Shown in pieces: positions 25,028 through 33,386 of a DNA stretch of 64,000 nucleotides. Each line of letters opens with the position of its first letter. Position 1 is the stretch's first letter. The stretch lies in NCBI GenBank assembly GCA_030429585.1, contig JAUIEU010000001.1:248001-312000 (forward strand), read 5' to 3'. The position numbers and the translations under genes were made by a program. The DNA comes from a bacterium. Lineage in GTDB: Bacteria > Cyanobacteriota > Vampirovibrionia > Vampirovibrionales > Vampirovibrionaceae. The notes below the pieces were generated by a model, which was not told the DNA's origin, did not search any database, and worked only from the letters and a program-made list of their open reading frames with translations.

Positions 25028-26620
25028 ATGACGGGATTACCGCCCACACCGCCGCCTGCTTTTTACGGGCCGCCTGCTGGCCTACCGGCCCAAGCGCCTG
25101 GCCACCGCAATGGCACCCCTATGGCGCAGGGCCGTGTTGCGTTGCAAACCAACCCGTACACGTGGCCTTTGCCAGGCTTGTTGCCGCCACAGCAAATGGT
25201 GCCCCGGTTATTTGCCCCTGCCGCCCCGCCGTTACTGGCCAACGGGCCCGGTGGTTATGCGGCTAATTCGGCTAACACGCTGGCTTATATAGGTTCGCCA
25301 GGTATGGTTTATTCGCCGGGGGTGTCGTCGCCGTTGGTTAATCCGTATCGGGGGCAACCGTATTATGGTGCCCCCACCCCCACGCCACCCCCAGGCACCA
25401 TGGGTGGATACGCCACCTACCCCCACCCTATGACCGCCACTATGGGCGCGCCGTTGGTGAATGTTTCTTGCCAATGTGGGGTGCCTGCCGGGTGCCAGTG
25501 CCCCCCTGCGGGGCCTGTTGTGCAACAGCAGCAACAGCAATTAGTCGTGCCCCAACAGGCTCAACCTCAGGTATCGCCGCCGCCTGCACCACCTCTTGCG
25601 CCACCCCCTTCACCTGTGCAACCGCCAGCCACGCCGCCTCAACCTATCCCGCCTTCGCCAGTGCCACCGGCAAGCCAACCTTTGGGGCCAGCATCCGCAT
25701 CGCCTACAGGCCAAGCCGGCCCGTTAGGTTTGCCGCAGGATAACTACCCCTTAACCCGTGCCATGGTAGACCGGTGGAGCCACGTGCTAGACGGCCCCAG
25801 TAGCCACCCAGAACGCCCTATGGTGGCGCGAGAAATTAGCGAATTTTTGTTATCCCACCCCGAGGTAACCTTAGAAGGTAAACCCCGAGCGATTATGGAA
25901 CGCTTGGTGGTGAATTTGCTTTCTACCGGCCGTACGGGGAACGATACCCAAATTGACGACAGCATAGAACGGGATGTGGTATTGCTGGCCTTAAAAGAAG
26001 GCGGCTTCTACAATTTACCGCCCAGTATTGTGCAGGTGTTACAGCAGTTATCAACCTCTGGCATGGGCCTGCACGGCATGGAACAAAACGTGGCCAAAGC
26101 CGTGTTGATGAGGCACCAACAAGGCAAAGATAAACCAGCGGCTGCCTTGTTAAATGCCTACGAATCTCGTTGGCCTGCCTGGAAAAGTAACCAAGCCGTA
26201 CCCACCCAAGGCCAAAGCACCAACACGTTAGAAGGCCCCATGGGCGCCAGCTCCTACCAAGGTATTCAACAAGGGGTGCAGGCCCAGCCAGATGACCGTA
26301 TTAAACGTGGTGGCAGTGCAACCCAACCCAAAGGGTGGTTCGCCCGCTTGTTTGGCCCTCGCCCTAACTCCACTGGGGGTGCGCCAGTATCCAATAAACC
26401 TTCTGCTGCCCAGCCTATGGCGGCCATTCGTGGTAACCGCAGCCTTAACGGGCCCACCCCTGCTTACACCCCTGCCGTGCCAAATAGCATGGCGAAACCC
26501 ATGGCAGCCCCTGGCTACCAAGATTGGTTAAGCCAATGGCAAACTGCAGAAGGCCTGGGCGAAGGAACGCCCTTTACCCAGGCTAGCAACGTTATCCCAG
26601 GGCTAAGCATGATGGGGTAG
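25028..26620 (+). CDS. Pro-rich protein with a central helical domain, unknown function
   Basis: 530 residues, not recognised. Residues 1-237 are Pro/Gly/Gln-rich and disordered, with a Cys pair cluster (VSCQCGVPAGCQCPP, about 147-160). Residues about 238-370 are predicted helical and probably the conserved core (TRAMVDRWSHVLD, AREISEFLLSHPEV, IERDVVLLALKEGGFYNLP). A second disordered part follows, with a basic patch QPKGWFARLFGPRP. There is no signal peptide or membrane helix. It may be a scaffold or secreted substrate. Upstream, the leader CCCCCACCCCGAGAGA is also found before the next gene. Confidence 0.65.
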   Translation: MTGLPPTPPPAFYGPPAGLPAQAPGHRNGTPMAQGRVALQTNPYTWPLPGLLPPQQMVPRLFAPAAPPLLANGPGGYAANSANTLAYIGSPGMVYSPGVSSPLVNPYRGQPYYGAPTPTPPPGTMGGYATYPHPMTATMGAPLVNVSCQCGVPAGCQCPPAGPVVQQQQQQLVVPQQAQPQVSPPPAPPLAPPPSPVQPPATPPQPIPPSPVPPASQPLGPASASPTGQAGPLGLPQDNYPLTRAMVDRWSHVLDGPSSHPERPMVAREISEFLLSHPEVTLEGKPRAIMERLVVNLLSTGRTGNDTQIDDSIERDVVLLALKEGGFYNLPPSIVQVLQQLSTSGMGLHGMEQNVAKAVLMRHQQGKDKPAAALLNAYESRWPAWKSNQAVPTQGQSTNTLEGPMGASSYQGIQQGVQAQPDDRIKRGGSATQPKGWFARLFGPRPNSTGGAPVSNKPSAAQPMAAIRGNRSLNGPTPAYTPAVPNSMAKPMAAPGYQDWLSQWQTAEGLGEGTPFTQASNVIPGLSMMG

Positions 26621-26720
26621 CCAGAGCGGCTTAACGTTTGGTTACATTAGGGTACAAACCCATCTTTAGGGTCGTTAAGGCCATTGTTAGCGCCAATAGT
26701 ACCCACTAAACAAGCTAACG

Positions 26721-26733
26721 CCCCCCCCCCCCC
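26721..26733. repeat. poly-C tract (13 C) in promoter region
   Basis: Thirteen consecutive C residues lie 68 bp upstream of the ATG at 26802, followed directly by the small inverted repeat GCCCTA-GT-TAGGGC (26734-26747). Tracts of this length slip readily during replication. Confidence 0.8.
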
Positions 26734-26801
26734 GCCCTAGTTAGGGCACGAGAGAGTTAAGAGACACCCCCACCGAGAGAAACACGAAAGTTCTGCCCCT
26801 T

Positions 26802-27461
26802 ATGGCCGTGCCATCCAAAACCACCCTACGACTTGCTGCTGGTGCAGTTGCGGCGTATGCCGTGTGGGTTGGTGCGCAACGCAATCGGGGGTATCAGGCG
26901 GTGGCAGATGTTCAATACACCAAATACGGGCAGGATACCTACCAAAAAATTGCCCGCCAACATTATTACCAAGGCATTACCGGCAACGACGTGATGGACA
27001 AGTGGGCCCACAAATTGCGCGCTGTTAATGCCTACGGCCCCATGAATATGTTCCCCCGTTTAAAAAAGTGGGAGCTTAAAACCAAAGCCTTTGTAAATAA
27101 CGTGCTGCTTACCCCAGAATCCTTACTAGGGGTGGCTGCCCTGTATGTGGCAGGCATGAAACCCCACCAGGTGATTACCAAACCCCTCCGCTGGTTATGG
27201 CAAGATGGCGGCATGCGCGAAGGTTTAACCAAGGTAGGCGACATGATCCGTAATTATAGGCCGAGGGGCTTAACCCAAAAATTGGGTAAGGTAACCCGCT
27301 TTGCCTTTACCTTGCCGGGCCTGTTGCTGGGCTTAGGTGCCGCCGTACTGGCGTGGCGCTTTAACCGAGTATACGAAGGTGTGGAGCGAGCCGACTTTTT
27401 TGACCCTGGCGGCCAGCGTTATACCCCGTGGTTAAATTTAGAAAACAGCATGATTTTATAA
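26802..27461 (+). CDS. membrane-associated protein, unknown function
   Basis: 219 residues, not recognised. A hydrophobic N-terminal helix (about 9-24, LRLAAGAVAAYAVWVGA) acts as signal anchor. A basic, helical middle (KLRAVNAYGPMNMFPRLKKW) and a second hydrophobic helix near 168-186 (LPGLLLGLGAAVLAWRF) follow, and the protein ends WLNLENSMIL. It lies 181 bp after the Pro-rich protein in the same direction, with the similar leader CCCCCACCGAGAGA. The two may be functionally paired; this is inference. Confidence 0.65.
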   Translation: MAVPSKTTLRLAAGAVAAYAVWVGAQRNRGYQAVADVQYTKYGQDTYQKIARQHYYQGITGNDVMDKWAHKLRAVNAYGPMNMFPRLKKWELKTKAFVNNVLLTPESLLGVAALYVAGMKPHQVITKPLRWLWQDGGMREGLTKVGDMIRNYRPRGLTQKLGKVTRFAFTLPGLLLGLGAAVLAWRFNRVYEGVERADFFDPGGQRYTPWLNLENSMIL

Positions 27462-27532
27462 CCCCTGAGGCAAACGCAGAAGGGTGTTTTTAACAGGCCG
27501 CAACAGGTGCAAGGCGATACTGACGCGGGTGC

Positions 27533-28249
27533 TTAATCCAGCACTTCATCGGCGTTAAAACCGCGGCGTTCTAAATCGCGTTTAATTTTATCCAGGGCGG
27601 CTTGCACAATTCGGCTAATTCGGCTGGGCGAAATTTCAAACATGGCGCCAATTTCGCGCATCCGTTTGTTGTGGTAAAACCGGGCTTCTACAATCTGGCG
27701 TTCGCGCTCGGGCAGGCGTTTAATGGCATCGCGCACAATTTGGGCCATTTCGCGCAATTCGCTTTTTTCTTCTGGCGTGTAATTGTCGTCGCGTATTTCT
27801 TTGGGGTTTTCACCTTCCATCAACCCATCTACCGATAAGATGGTTTCGTACACGGCTTCGCGTACTTGCTCGCGGGTAACCCCGTCGCCATCGTTGGTTT
27901 CAACGGTTTCTGTTTGGGTGGTTTTTAGGCTGTACCATTTGTAGCGGTGGCGCAGTTCGTTCCGAATGGCCCACTTCATGGCGGTAGATAAATAGGTAAT
28001 GTTGTACTCAGTATCAGGGTTGCTGGTTAGCAACACATGCACGGCAATAGCGCCAATATTTACTAGCTCGCTGTGGTCAATTAAATGATTAGGCAGGCGG
28101 CTATACTCTACGCGGGCCACGGTTTCGATTAGCTCAACGTAGTCGTTAACCGTTTTTTTTGCGGTGGGGGCGGCAGCGGCTTTGGGGGTGTCGTTATCGT
28201 CTGCCTTGGTTGCCTTTTCCGCAGACTCCTTGCCAGTTGGTTTCGCCAT
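27533..28249 (-). CDS. RNA polymerase sigma factor, sigma-70 family (FliA/SigF-like)
   Basis: 238 residues from the ATG at 28249 (MAKPTGKES); a TTG 10 codons up is less likely. After a Lys/Ala-rich N-terminus, region 2 reads DHSELVNIGAIAVHVLL and YLSTAMKWAIRNELRHRYKW (2.3-2.4). A shortened acidic linker stands for region 3. Region 4 has AIKRLPERERQIVEARFYHNK and the helix-turn-helix MREIGAMFEISPSRISRIV. This fits alternative sigma factors for motility, stress or secretion genes. No anti-sigma gene is adjacent. Confidence 0.85.
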   Translation of the reverse strand: MAKPTGKESAEKATKADDNDTPKAAAAPTAKKTVNDYVELIETVARVEYSRLPNHLIDHSELVNIGAIAVHVLLTSNPDTEYNITYLSTAMKWAIRNELRHRYKWYSLKTTQTETVETNDGDGVTREQVREAVYETILSVDGLMEGENPKEIRDDNYTPEEKSELREMAQIVRDAIKRLPERERQIVEARFYHNKRMREIGAMFEISPSRISRIVQAALDKIKRDLERRGFNADEVLD

Positions 28250-28370
28250 GGGGGTGGATATGCCGTTTAAACAGTACAAAATCTCTACTATTGTACAGGT
28301 ATTTTAACATTTTGGCGAATTTACCCCTGCCTATCCCGCATTTGGGGGAGGTGGCAGATATGTAATGTGG

Positions 28371-28594
28371 TTTGTTTTGACGGGGGCTCGCCCCCGTCGC
28401 CCCCATTGGGAACAGTGTTGTTCCCAAACCCTCCCCAAGGGGTTGGTGGGTTATTAGGCCCACTTGCTGTTCGCCTGCCCAACAGCGGCTGCGCTTGCCA
28501 AAATATTGGTATCACGGGCAATGCTCACCCGCTGATTGGTCTGCTGGGGTGTATTGCTATCGCAATGCTACACCCCGCACCGGCTTTAGCCGCT
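28371..28594 (+). repeat. dispersed intergenic repeat, copy 1
   Basis: This is a 224-bp element highly similar to 42121-42342. It begins with T-rich sequence and a 9-bp hairpin (GACGGGGGC-tc-GCCCCCGTC), then a second hairpin TTGGGAACA-gtg-TTGTTCCCAA, then conserved blocks such as GGCTGCGCTTGCCAA and CGGGCAATGCTCACCCG, and ends CCCGCACCGGC. It fills the gap between the sigma factor and phhB genes. An open frame through it is not conserved in protein terms between copies, so it is more likely a MITE-like or structured RNA element than a gene. Confidence 0.8.
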
Positions 28595-28618
28595 AATTGA
28601 TCGATTGGAGAATACTAA

Positions 28619-28921
28619 TTACAATTGTTGGTACAGTAAGCTAACCTGCTTGGCGGCATCAATATCTTTTTGGGTGACGCCGTTAGCGGTGTGGGTCCAG
28701 TAGGTTACAGTGGTGGTGGGCCACGTTAGGGTAATATCCGGGTGATGGTCGTGTTGTTCGGCTAGCTCGCCAATGTGTTGCACAAACGATAAGCCCGCCG
28801 TATAGCTAGGGTTATCAAACACGCGGCTAATTTTATTATCTGCATAGCGCCAGCCAGGTAAATCGCTTAGATGGCTGTTAATTGCCTCATCGGTTAGCGC
28901 GGTATCGGTGGTTGTCGTCAT
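28619..28921 (-). CDS. phhB: 4a-hydroxytetrahydrobiopterin dehydratase
   Basis: 100 residues, the family size. Motif QHDHHPDITLTWPTTTV carries the conserved HHPD, followed by a TYWTHTANGVTQKD strand-loop as in pterin-4a-carbinolamine dehydratases. It recycles tetrahydrobiopterin (or acts on related pterins such as those of molybdopterin metabolism). It lies 27 bp downstream of eno and is probably co-transcribed with it. No aromatic amino-acid hydroxylase is visible in the window. Confidence 0.9.
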   Translation of the reverse strand: MTTTTDTALTDEAINSHLSDLPGWRYADNKISRVFDNPSYTAGLSFVQHIGELAEQHDHHPDITLTWPTTTVTYWTHTANGVTQKDIDAAKQVSLLYQQL

Positions 28922-28948
28922 GGCTTGTTATCCTTAAAAATACTAGGG

Positions 28949-30292
<1,344 letters not shown>

Positions 30293-30353
30293 TTACGGGA
30301 AGACAACCTAACCAGTATACCGAAAAGACAGCCCTGACTAAAAAATAACCAAT

Positions 30354-30388
30354 AAAAAAGGGGCAAGGCTGAGAAAGCCGTTGCACCC
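30354..30388 (-). terminator. eno: terminator inside the eno leader (candidate attenuator)
   Basis: On the minus strand a GC-rich stem (GGGTGCAACGGCT / AGCCTTGCCCC, loop TTCTC, two bulged bases) is followed by six T, 77 bp upstream of the eno ATG. It either ends an upstream RNA or controls read-through into eno. The 5' arm can instead pair with an upstream segment (see 30380-30469). Confidence 0.7.
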
Positions 30389-30469
30389 TAGGAATGTTTG
30401 AGGAGAGGAGAGGAGAGTAAACAAAACTAAGTTTGTTTATATAATAATTATCGTAATAAGAGGTGCAAC
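30380..30469 (-). promoter_or_regulatory. eno: candidate riboswitch-like leader of eno: P1 stem competing with the terminator
   Basis: In the minus-strand transcript GTTGCACC (30469-30462) is perfectly complementary to GGTGCAAC (30387-30380), which is also the 5' arm of the terminator. Forming this 8-bp stem would prevent termination. Between the two lie a strong hairpin (TAAACAAAC / GTTTTGTTTA, about 30440-30417) and a CT-rich run of CTCTCC repeats. This is the layout of an attenuator or riboswitch. It does not match the fluoride riboswitch consensus, the class known to control eno elsewhere. Seen from pairing only. Confidence 0.4.
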
Positions 30470-30851
30470 CTATAGGGTAAGCCCCAGCTTTATAACTTTA
30501 ATGTTACATAAAACAATTTATTGTATCCTGTCGGCGGTGCCTAGGTGCCAGCTGGTCAGGCGTCGGCGCGTATGGGGCCAATCGTAAATAAGCTTCGCTA
30601 TGGCGGCCTAAGCACAGGCGCTATGGTGGGGTGGTGCGCACAACCACTATTGTTACCCGCCCTACCTTACCCTTAAGGGTTTTTAACACCCCTCCCCACG
30701 ATTCTCCTACCCCTGCCCCCATGCCCGTTGCCTGTAAAAAGGCACGCCCATCATGCCACCGTATTATTCTAGATGCTGATACCCTTTGCCCCGCTGCCAG
30801 GGTGCTTACCCCCTAACCGCCTAAGGTGGCTGGAACAACAGGCAAGAAAAA
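30470..30851. other. non-coding interval upstream of eno
   Basis: This stretch of roughly 380 bp has no convincing gene. A 61-codon frame at 30631-30816 (+) has no ribosome-binding site and no recognisable sequence. The AT-rich part near 30490-30530 holds TACAAT on the minus strand, a possible -10 element for the eno leader. Short inverted repeats occur (AACCCTTAAGGGTT type near 30675), but nothing I can name. Confidence 0.4.
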
Positions 30852-30880
30852 CCCCTCCGCATGGGGGACACAGGGAGGGG
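30852..30880 (-). terminator. rho-independent terminator on the minus strand without an upstream gene
   Basis: CCCCTCC...GGAGGGG stem followed on the minus strand by TTTTTCTT. No minus-strand gene precedes it for hundreds of bases, which points to a non-coding RNA ending here. Confidence 0.7.
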
Positions 30881-30937
30881 GAAGTATTTCAAAGACACAC
30901 CTAATTAAATAGAGAACAAAGTGACCGTCACTTTGTT

Positions 30938-31078
30938 GACATGCACTGTACCGTTTTCCAGCCTGGATGAGGTTCGCTTAATGGCTCCCTTAGTGGGGTA
31001 ATGTTTGCCATGTGGCGATTACCAGCTTGGAGGGATAGAAGCAACCCGTCAGCCAAACAAGATGGGGTGCAATGCACA
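30938..31078 (-). ncRNA. predicted rod-shaped structured RNA (6S-like?), unidentified
   Basis: Read on the minus strand, the ends pair: GCATTGCACC with GGTACAGTGC (9 of 10 positions, one G-U). Moving inward, GTTT pairs with AAAC, GGTTGCTT with AAGCGAACC (one bulge), TCCCT with AGGGA, and an apical stem GGTAAT/ATTACC encloses GCC-acat-GGC. The result is one long irregular hairpin of about 140 nt. A perfect 11-bp palindrome (30915-30937) and then the terminator at 30852-30880 follow, so the transcript probably runs to about 30845. The shape and size suit 6S RNA. SRP RNA, RNase P and tmRNA signatures are absent. The strand call rests on the terminator. Confidence 0.4.
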
Positions 31079-31225
31079 GACGATTCCCTCACAAATCGCC
31101 CATTAATTACATCATACCCACGGGCTAAAACCTAACGCCTGCGGCCATCTGTTACATTTCATCACAAAAAACGATGCCTTTTGGCCATAGTACTGCCCCC
31201 TTGGTAACCCTGGTTATTTTTGCTT

Positions 31226-31600
31226 ATGACGACCCTAAACACCTACCCTTTGCCCCCTAATTTTACCTGGCACGAGTTATCCCCCCATGCCGCCCCTCGA
31301 GATTTACAGCCTGAGGTTCGCCTTGCCTTGCAACTGTTGGCCCAGCGCTTACAAGTTGTGCGCGATGTGGTGGGCAGCCCCCTCCATATTACCAGTGGGT
31401 ACCGTTCGGTGGCGTATAATCAGCAGGTGAGTGGCCACCCCAACAGCTACCACTGCAAAGGCATGGCCGCCGATATTGTGATTACCGGGGTACCCGCCCA
31501 CCGGGTGCAACATCTGTTGCGCAACTGGCAGGGCGGCCTAGGCTGCTATAGCACCTTTACCCATGTGGATACGGGCCCTAAACGACGGTGGCGAGGGTAG
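31226..31600 (+). CDS. M15 family peptidoglycan peptidase (Peptidase_M15_3, phage-endolysin-like)
   Basis: 124 residues from the ATG at 31226. It has the compact M15 core: TWHELSP at the start, ITSGYRSVAYNQQV, the zinc ligands in SYHCKGMAADI (His and Asp) and THVDTGPKRRW (second His). Such enzymes cut D-Ala-containing peptide cross-links. No signal peptide is present, as in phage endolysins. The next gene, 4 bp on, is a small single-helix membrane protein, so the pair resembles an endolysin/holin cassette. Confidence 0.88.
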   Translation: MTTLNTYPLPPNFTWHELSPHAAPRDLQPEVRLALQLLAQRLQVVRDVVGSPLHITSGYRSVAYNQQVSGHPNSYHCKGMAADIVITGVPAHRVQHLLRNWQGGLGCYSTFTHVDTGPKRRWRG

Positions 31601-31604
31601 GGGC

Positions 31605-31820
31605 ATGGCCGAACTTTCGTCGACACCTCACCTGCCTACCTGGGCTATTTTAATGTTGGGCCCTATGGGGGGCTTAACCATTGCCATTACGGGGTGCTGG
31701 CTGTTTTTGCGTCGTTTTCAGCAATTACAAGACCAACTCATCCTCTTTTTTCGGCAGGAGCTACAAGATTGCCAACACCGCTACACCGAGCTGGTGGCCC
31801 GCCTAACCCGCCGAAAATAA
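31605..31820 (+). CDS. small single-span membrane protein, holin-like
   Basis: 71 residues from the ATG at 31605. One transmembrane helix (about 12-34, WAILMLGPMGGLTIAITGCWLF in part), then an amphipathic, charged tail (QLQDQLILFFRQEL) ending TRRK. GAGGGTAGGGGC upstream supplies the ribosome-binding site. Size, topology and the endolysin-like partner suggest a holin or spanin-like helper, but no holin family is recognised. Confidence 0.6.
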   Translation: MAELSSTPHLPTWAILMLGPMGGLTIAITGCWLFLRRFQQLQDQLILFFRQELQDCQHRYTELVARLTRRK

Positions 31821-31822
31821 CC

Positions 31823-32077
31823 TTACACCAAGGTTTGGTGGCTGCCATCGCAGTAGGGCAGGTTGGCGCTGTGGCGGCATTGGCATAGGGTGGCGGTGGT
31901 GGTTTCGTCAACCTGTATAATGCTTGGCCTAAAGTGGGTGCCTCGGTGGGCGCCATCGCAGTACACCCCTTGCTGGCTTCTGCCGCAGGTGCAATAGGCC
32001 GTGGTACTGCCAGCAGGCAAGGTTACCTGCTGGGGGCAGGTGGCAGCAATAACTGGTTTGGATGGATCGGTGACCAT
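31823..32077 (-). CDS. CDGSH iron-sulfur domain protein (two motifs)
   Basis: 84 residues from the ATG at 32077. Two complete CDGSH motifs are present, CTCGRSQQGVYCDGAH and CQCRHSANLPYCDGSH, each with three Cys and one His to hold a [2Fe-2S] cluster. Tandem-CDGSH proteins are small redox or cluster-transfer proteins of uncertain role. It is convergent with the holin-like gene, only 2 bp between stops, with no room for a separate terminator. Confidence 0.9.
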   Translation of the reverse strand: MVTDPSKPVIAATCPQQVTLPAGSTTAYCTCGRSQQGVYCDGAHRGTHFRPSIIQVDETTTATLCQCRHSANLPYCDGSHQTLV

Positions 32078-32257
32078 AAAAAAGTACACTTAATTGAGGG
32101 GGGATAGTTCCCTAGCCTGCCATGATCCTTGGCTATTATGCAAGTGAAGGATGTTTAATTTATGTTACATACTCGCACCAAAATAGGTGGCCAGGGTTCT
32201 ATGCTTACAGTCGGGAGAAATTATTGGTATAGAGACATATTGGGAGCATAGAGTGCG

Positions 32258-33349
32258 ATGCTAACGCAGAGCGGAATCAGCATGCCGTTACAGGCAGCGA
32301 TGCAACAACAGGCTAATACCTATAATGGCGTGTCACACGTGATTAAGGCAGAGAGTAAGGGTAATCGTGTAGAGCGAGAGCGTCCACGATTATTACGAGA
32401 TTCTGCTATACCTAGCCGTCGCCATGCCAACCCTATGCACGGTGTGGATAACCTAGCGATAGTGGATATTTTTGAGCTTTACCGAAAAGGTGATAAGCGT
32501 TACCACTCGTTGTTTGACCCCGATCGTAATGGGGTGATGGACATCTCTCATGGCGAAATGGTGGCGGGGGCTTACCTGGCTAAAAAATCTGGAGGTAAGG
32601 TGCATCCGTATAAGGTACGTGGTGAGAAAGGTATGTTCTGTGTACCCGTTCCCACCAGTATTTTACAGCAGCTAAACAAGTTATACCAAGATATTGATTC
32701 GGGTAAATCGATTGATGGGGTTAATCTGTCTATTGGGACAGAGATGCCTTATAAGCTGATTGCGAGTAACGCAAAACGCTTACAACGCAAACTTTGGTAT
32801 AACCCAAAACGGCATAATGGTTTAACCGCTAAGGATTTAGAGCGATTGGCTGTAATTAGCCCTAAGACGGTGGGGCAGTCATCAACCAAAAAAGCATTAC
32901 GAAAAATGGTACCATTAATTAGTAAGGCGGATGATAAGGCCATTAAACTTATTGAAAAAATTCGCTCAAAAGGGGTGCCTGTCTTCTTAGCGGCTGGTAA
33001 TGATAAGAGTCAAAAAACCTTTGACCTTTGGGGCTTATCGAAAGGTATTACAGTAGTTTCTGGGCAAACTTCCTCAACACATAAAAAAATAAACCGAAAA
33101 CGGTATACGGATAACAGTGAAGTAGATGGAACGGCCCAGGCGGAATATAACATGCGGCCAACGTGCAATCGGCATGGCCAAATAACGGGCGTGGACTTTA
33201 ATGGCGATGGTAAACGAGAATTTAAACTGCGCCACAAAACAGGCCGTTGGGTAAAAAATCCTTACCCTATTTCAGGCACATCATTTGCATCGCCGACTTT
33301 TGCAGGCCAATACCGTAAGCCCGCCCCTTCGTTGTTTTCCTTAGCTTAG
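32258..33349 (+). CDS. S8 family (subtilisin-like) serine peptidase, leaderless
   Basis: 363 residues. Subtilase elements in order: AIVDIF (Asp70), SHGEMVAGA (His98, in place of the usual HGTHVAG), VNLSIG (156-160), VFLAAGND with the oxyanion Asn, and SGTSFASPTFAG (Ser342). An EF-hand-like loop DPDRNGVMDISH overlaps the His segment, and a second acidic loop DFNGDGKRE lies near 316. The frame stops 21 residues after Ser342, shorter than most subtilases, which have another helix there. No signal peptide or clear propeptide is visible. Asp/His/Ser are all present, so activity is plausible. Confidence 0.8.
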   Translation: MLTQSGISMPLQAAMQQQANTYNGVSHVIKAESKGNRVERERPRLLRDSAIPSRRHANPMHGVDNLAIVDIFELYRKGDKRYHSLFDPDRNGVMDISHGEMVAGAYLAKKSGGKVHPYKVRGEKGMFCVPVPTSILQQLNKLYQDIDSGKSIDGVNLSIGTEMPYKLIASNAKRLQRKLWYNPKRHNGLTAKDLERLAVISPKTVGQSSTKKALRKMVPLISKADDKAIKLIEKIRSKGVPVFLAAGNDKSQKTFDLWGLSKGITVVSGQTSSTHKKINRKRYTDNSEVDGTAQAEYNMRPTCNRHGQITGVDFNGDGKREFKLRHKTGRWVKNPYPISGTSFASPTFAGQYRKPAPSLFSLA

Positions 33350-33386
33350 GCGCCATGGTAAGCGAGGCTAAGGAATAGTTACCGGC

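Noticed and set aside
28367-28600. Open frame through repeat copy 1 (and 42128-42400 in copy 2), both coding a LPNxGCACQxIGxTGNAHP-like stretch
   Set aside because: The frames agree only because the DNA repeat is conserved; most differences between copies change the amino acid, starts differ and there is no ribosome-binding site. The signal is on DNA or RNA structure, not protein.
30360-30390. Possible TPP riboswitch (GGGGCAAGGCTGAGAAAG followed by ACCC)
   Set aside because: The second conserved half of the THI element is missing, and the segment is explained by a minus-strand terminator.
30631-30816. 61-codon plus-strand frame as a small gene
   Set aside because: No ribosome-binding site, no recognisable sequence, and it lies in a region with signs of non-coding transcription on the other strand.
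31018-31065. SRP RNA-like segment on the plus strand (ATTACCAGCTTGGAGGG, AGAAGCA)
   Set aside because: The invariant GGAAG tetraloop stem and internal loops of SRP domain IV are absent.
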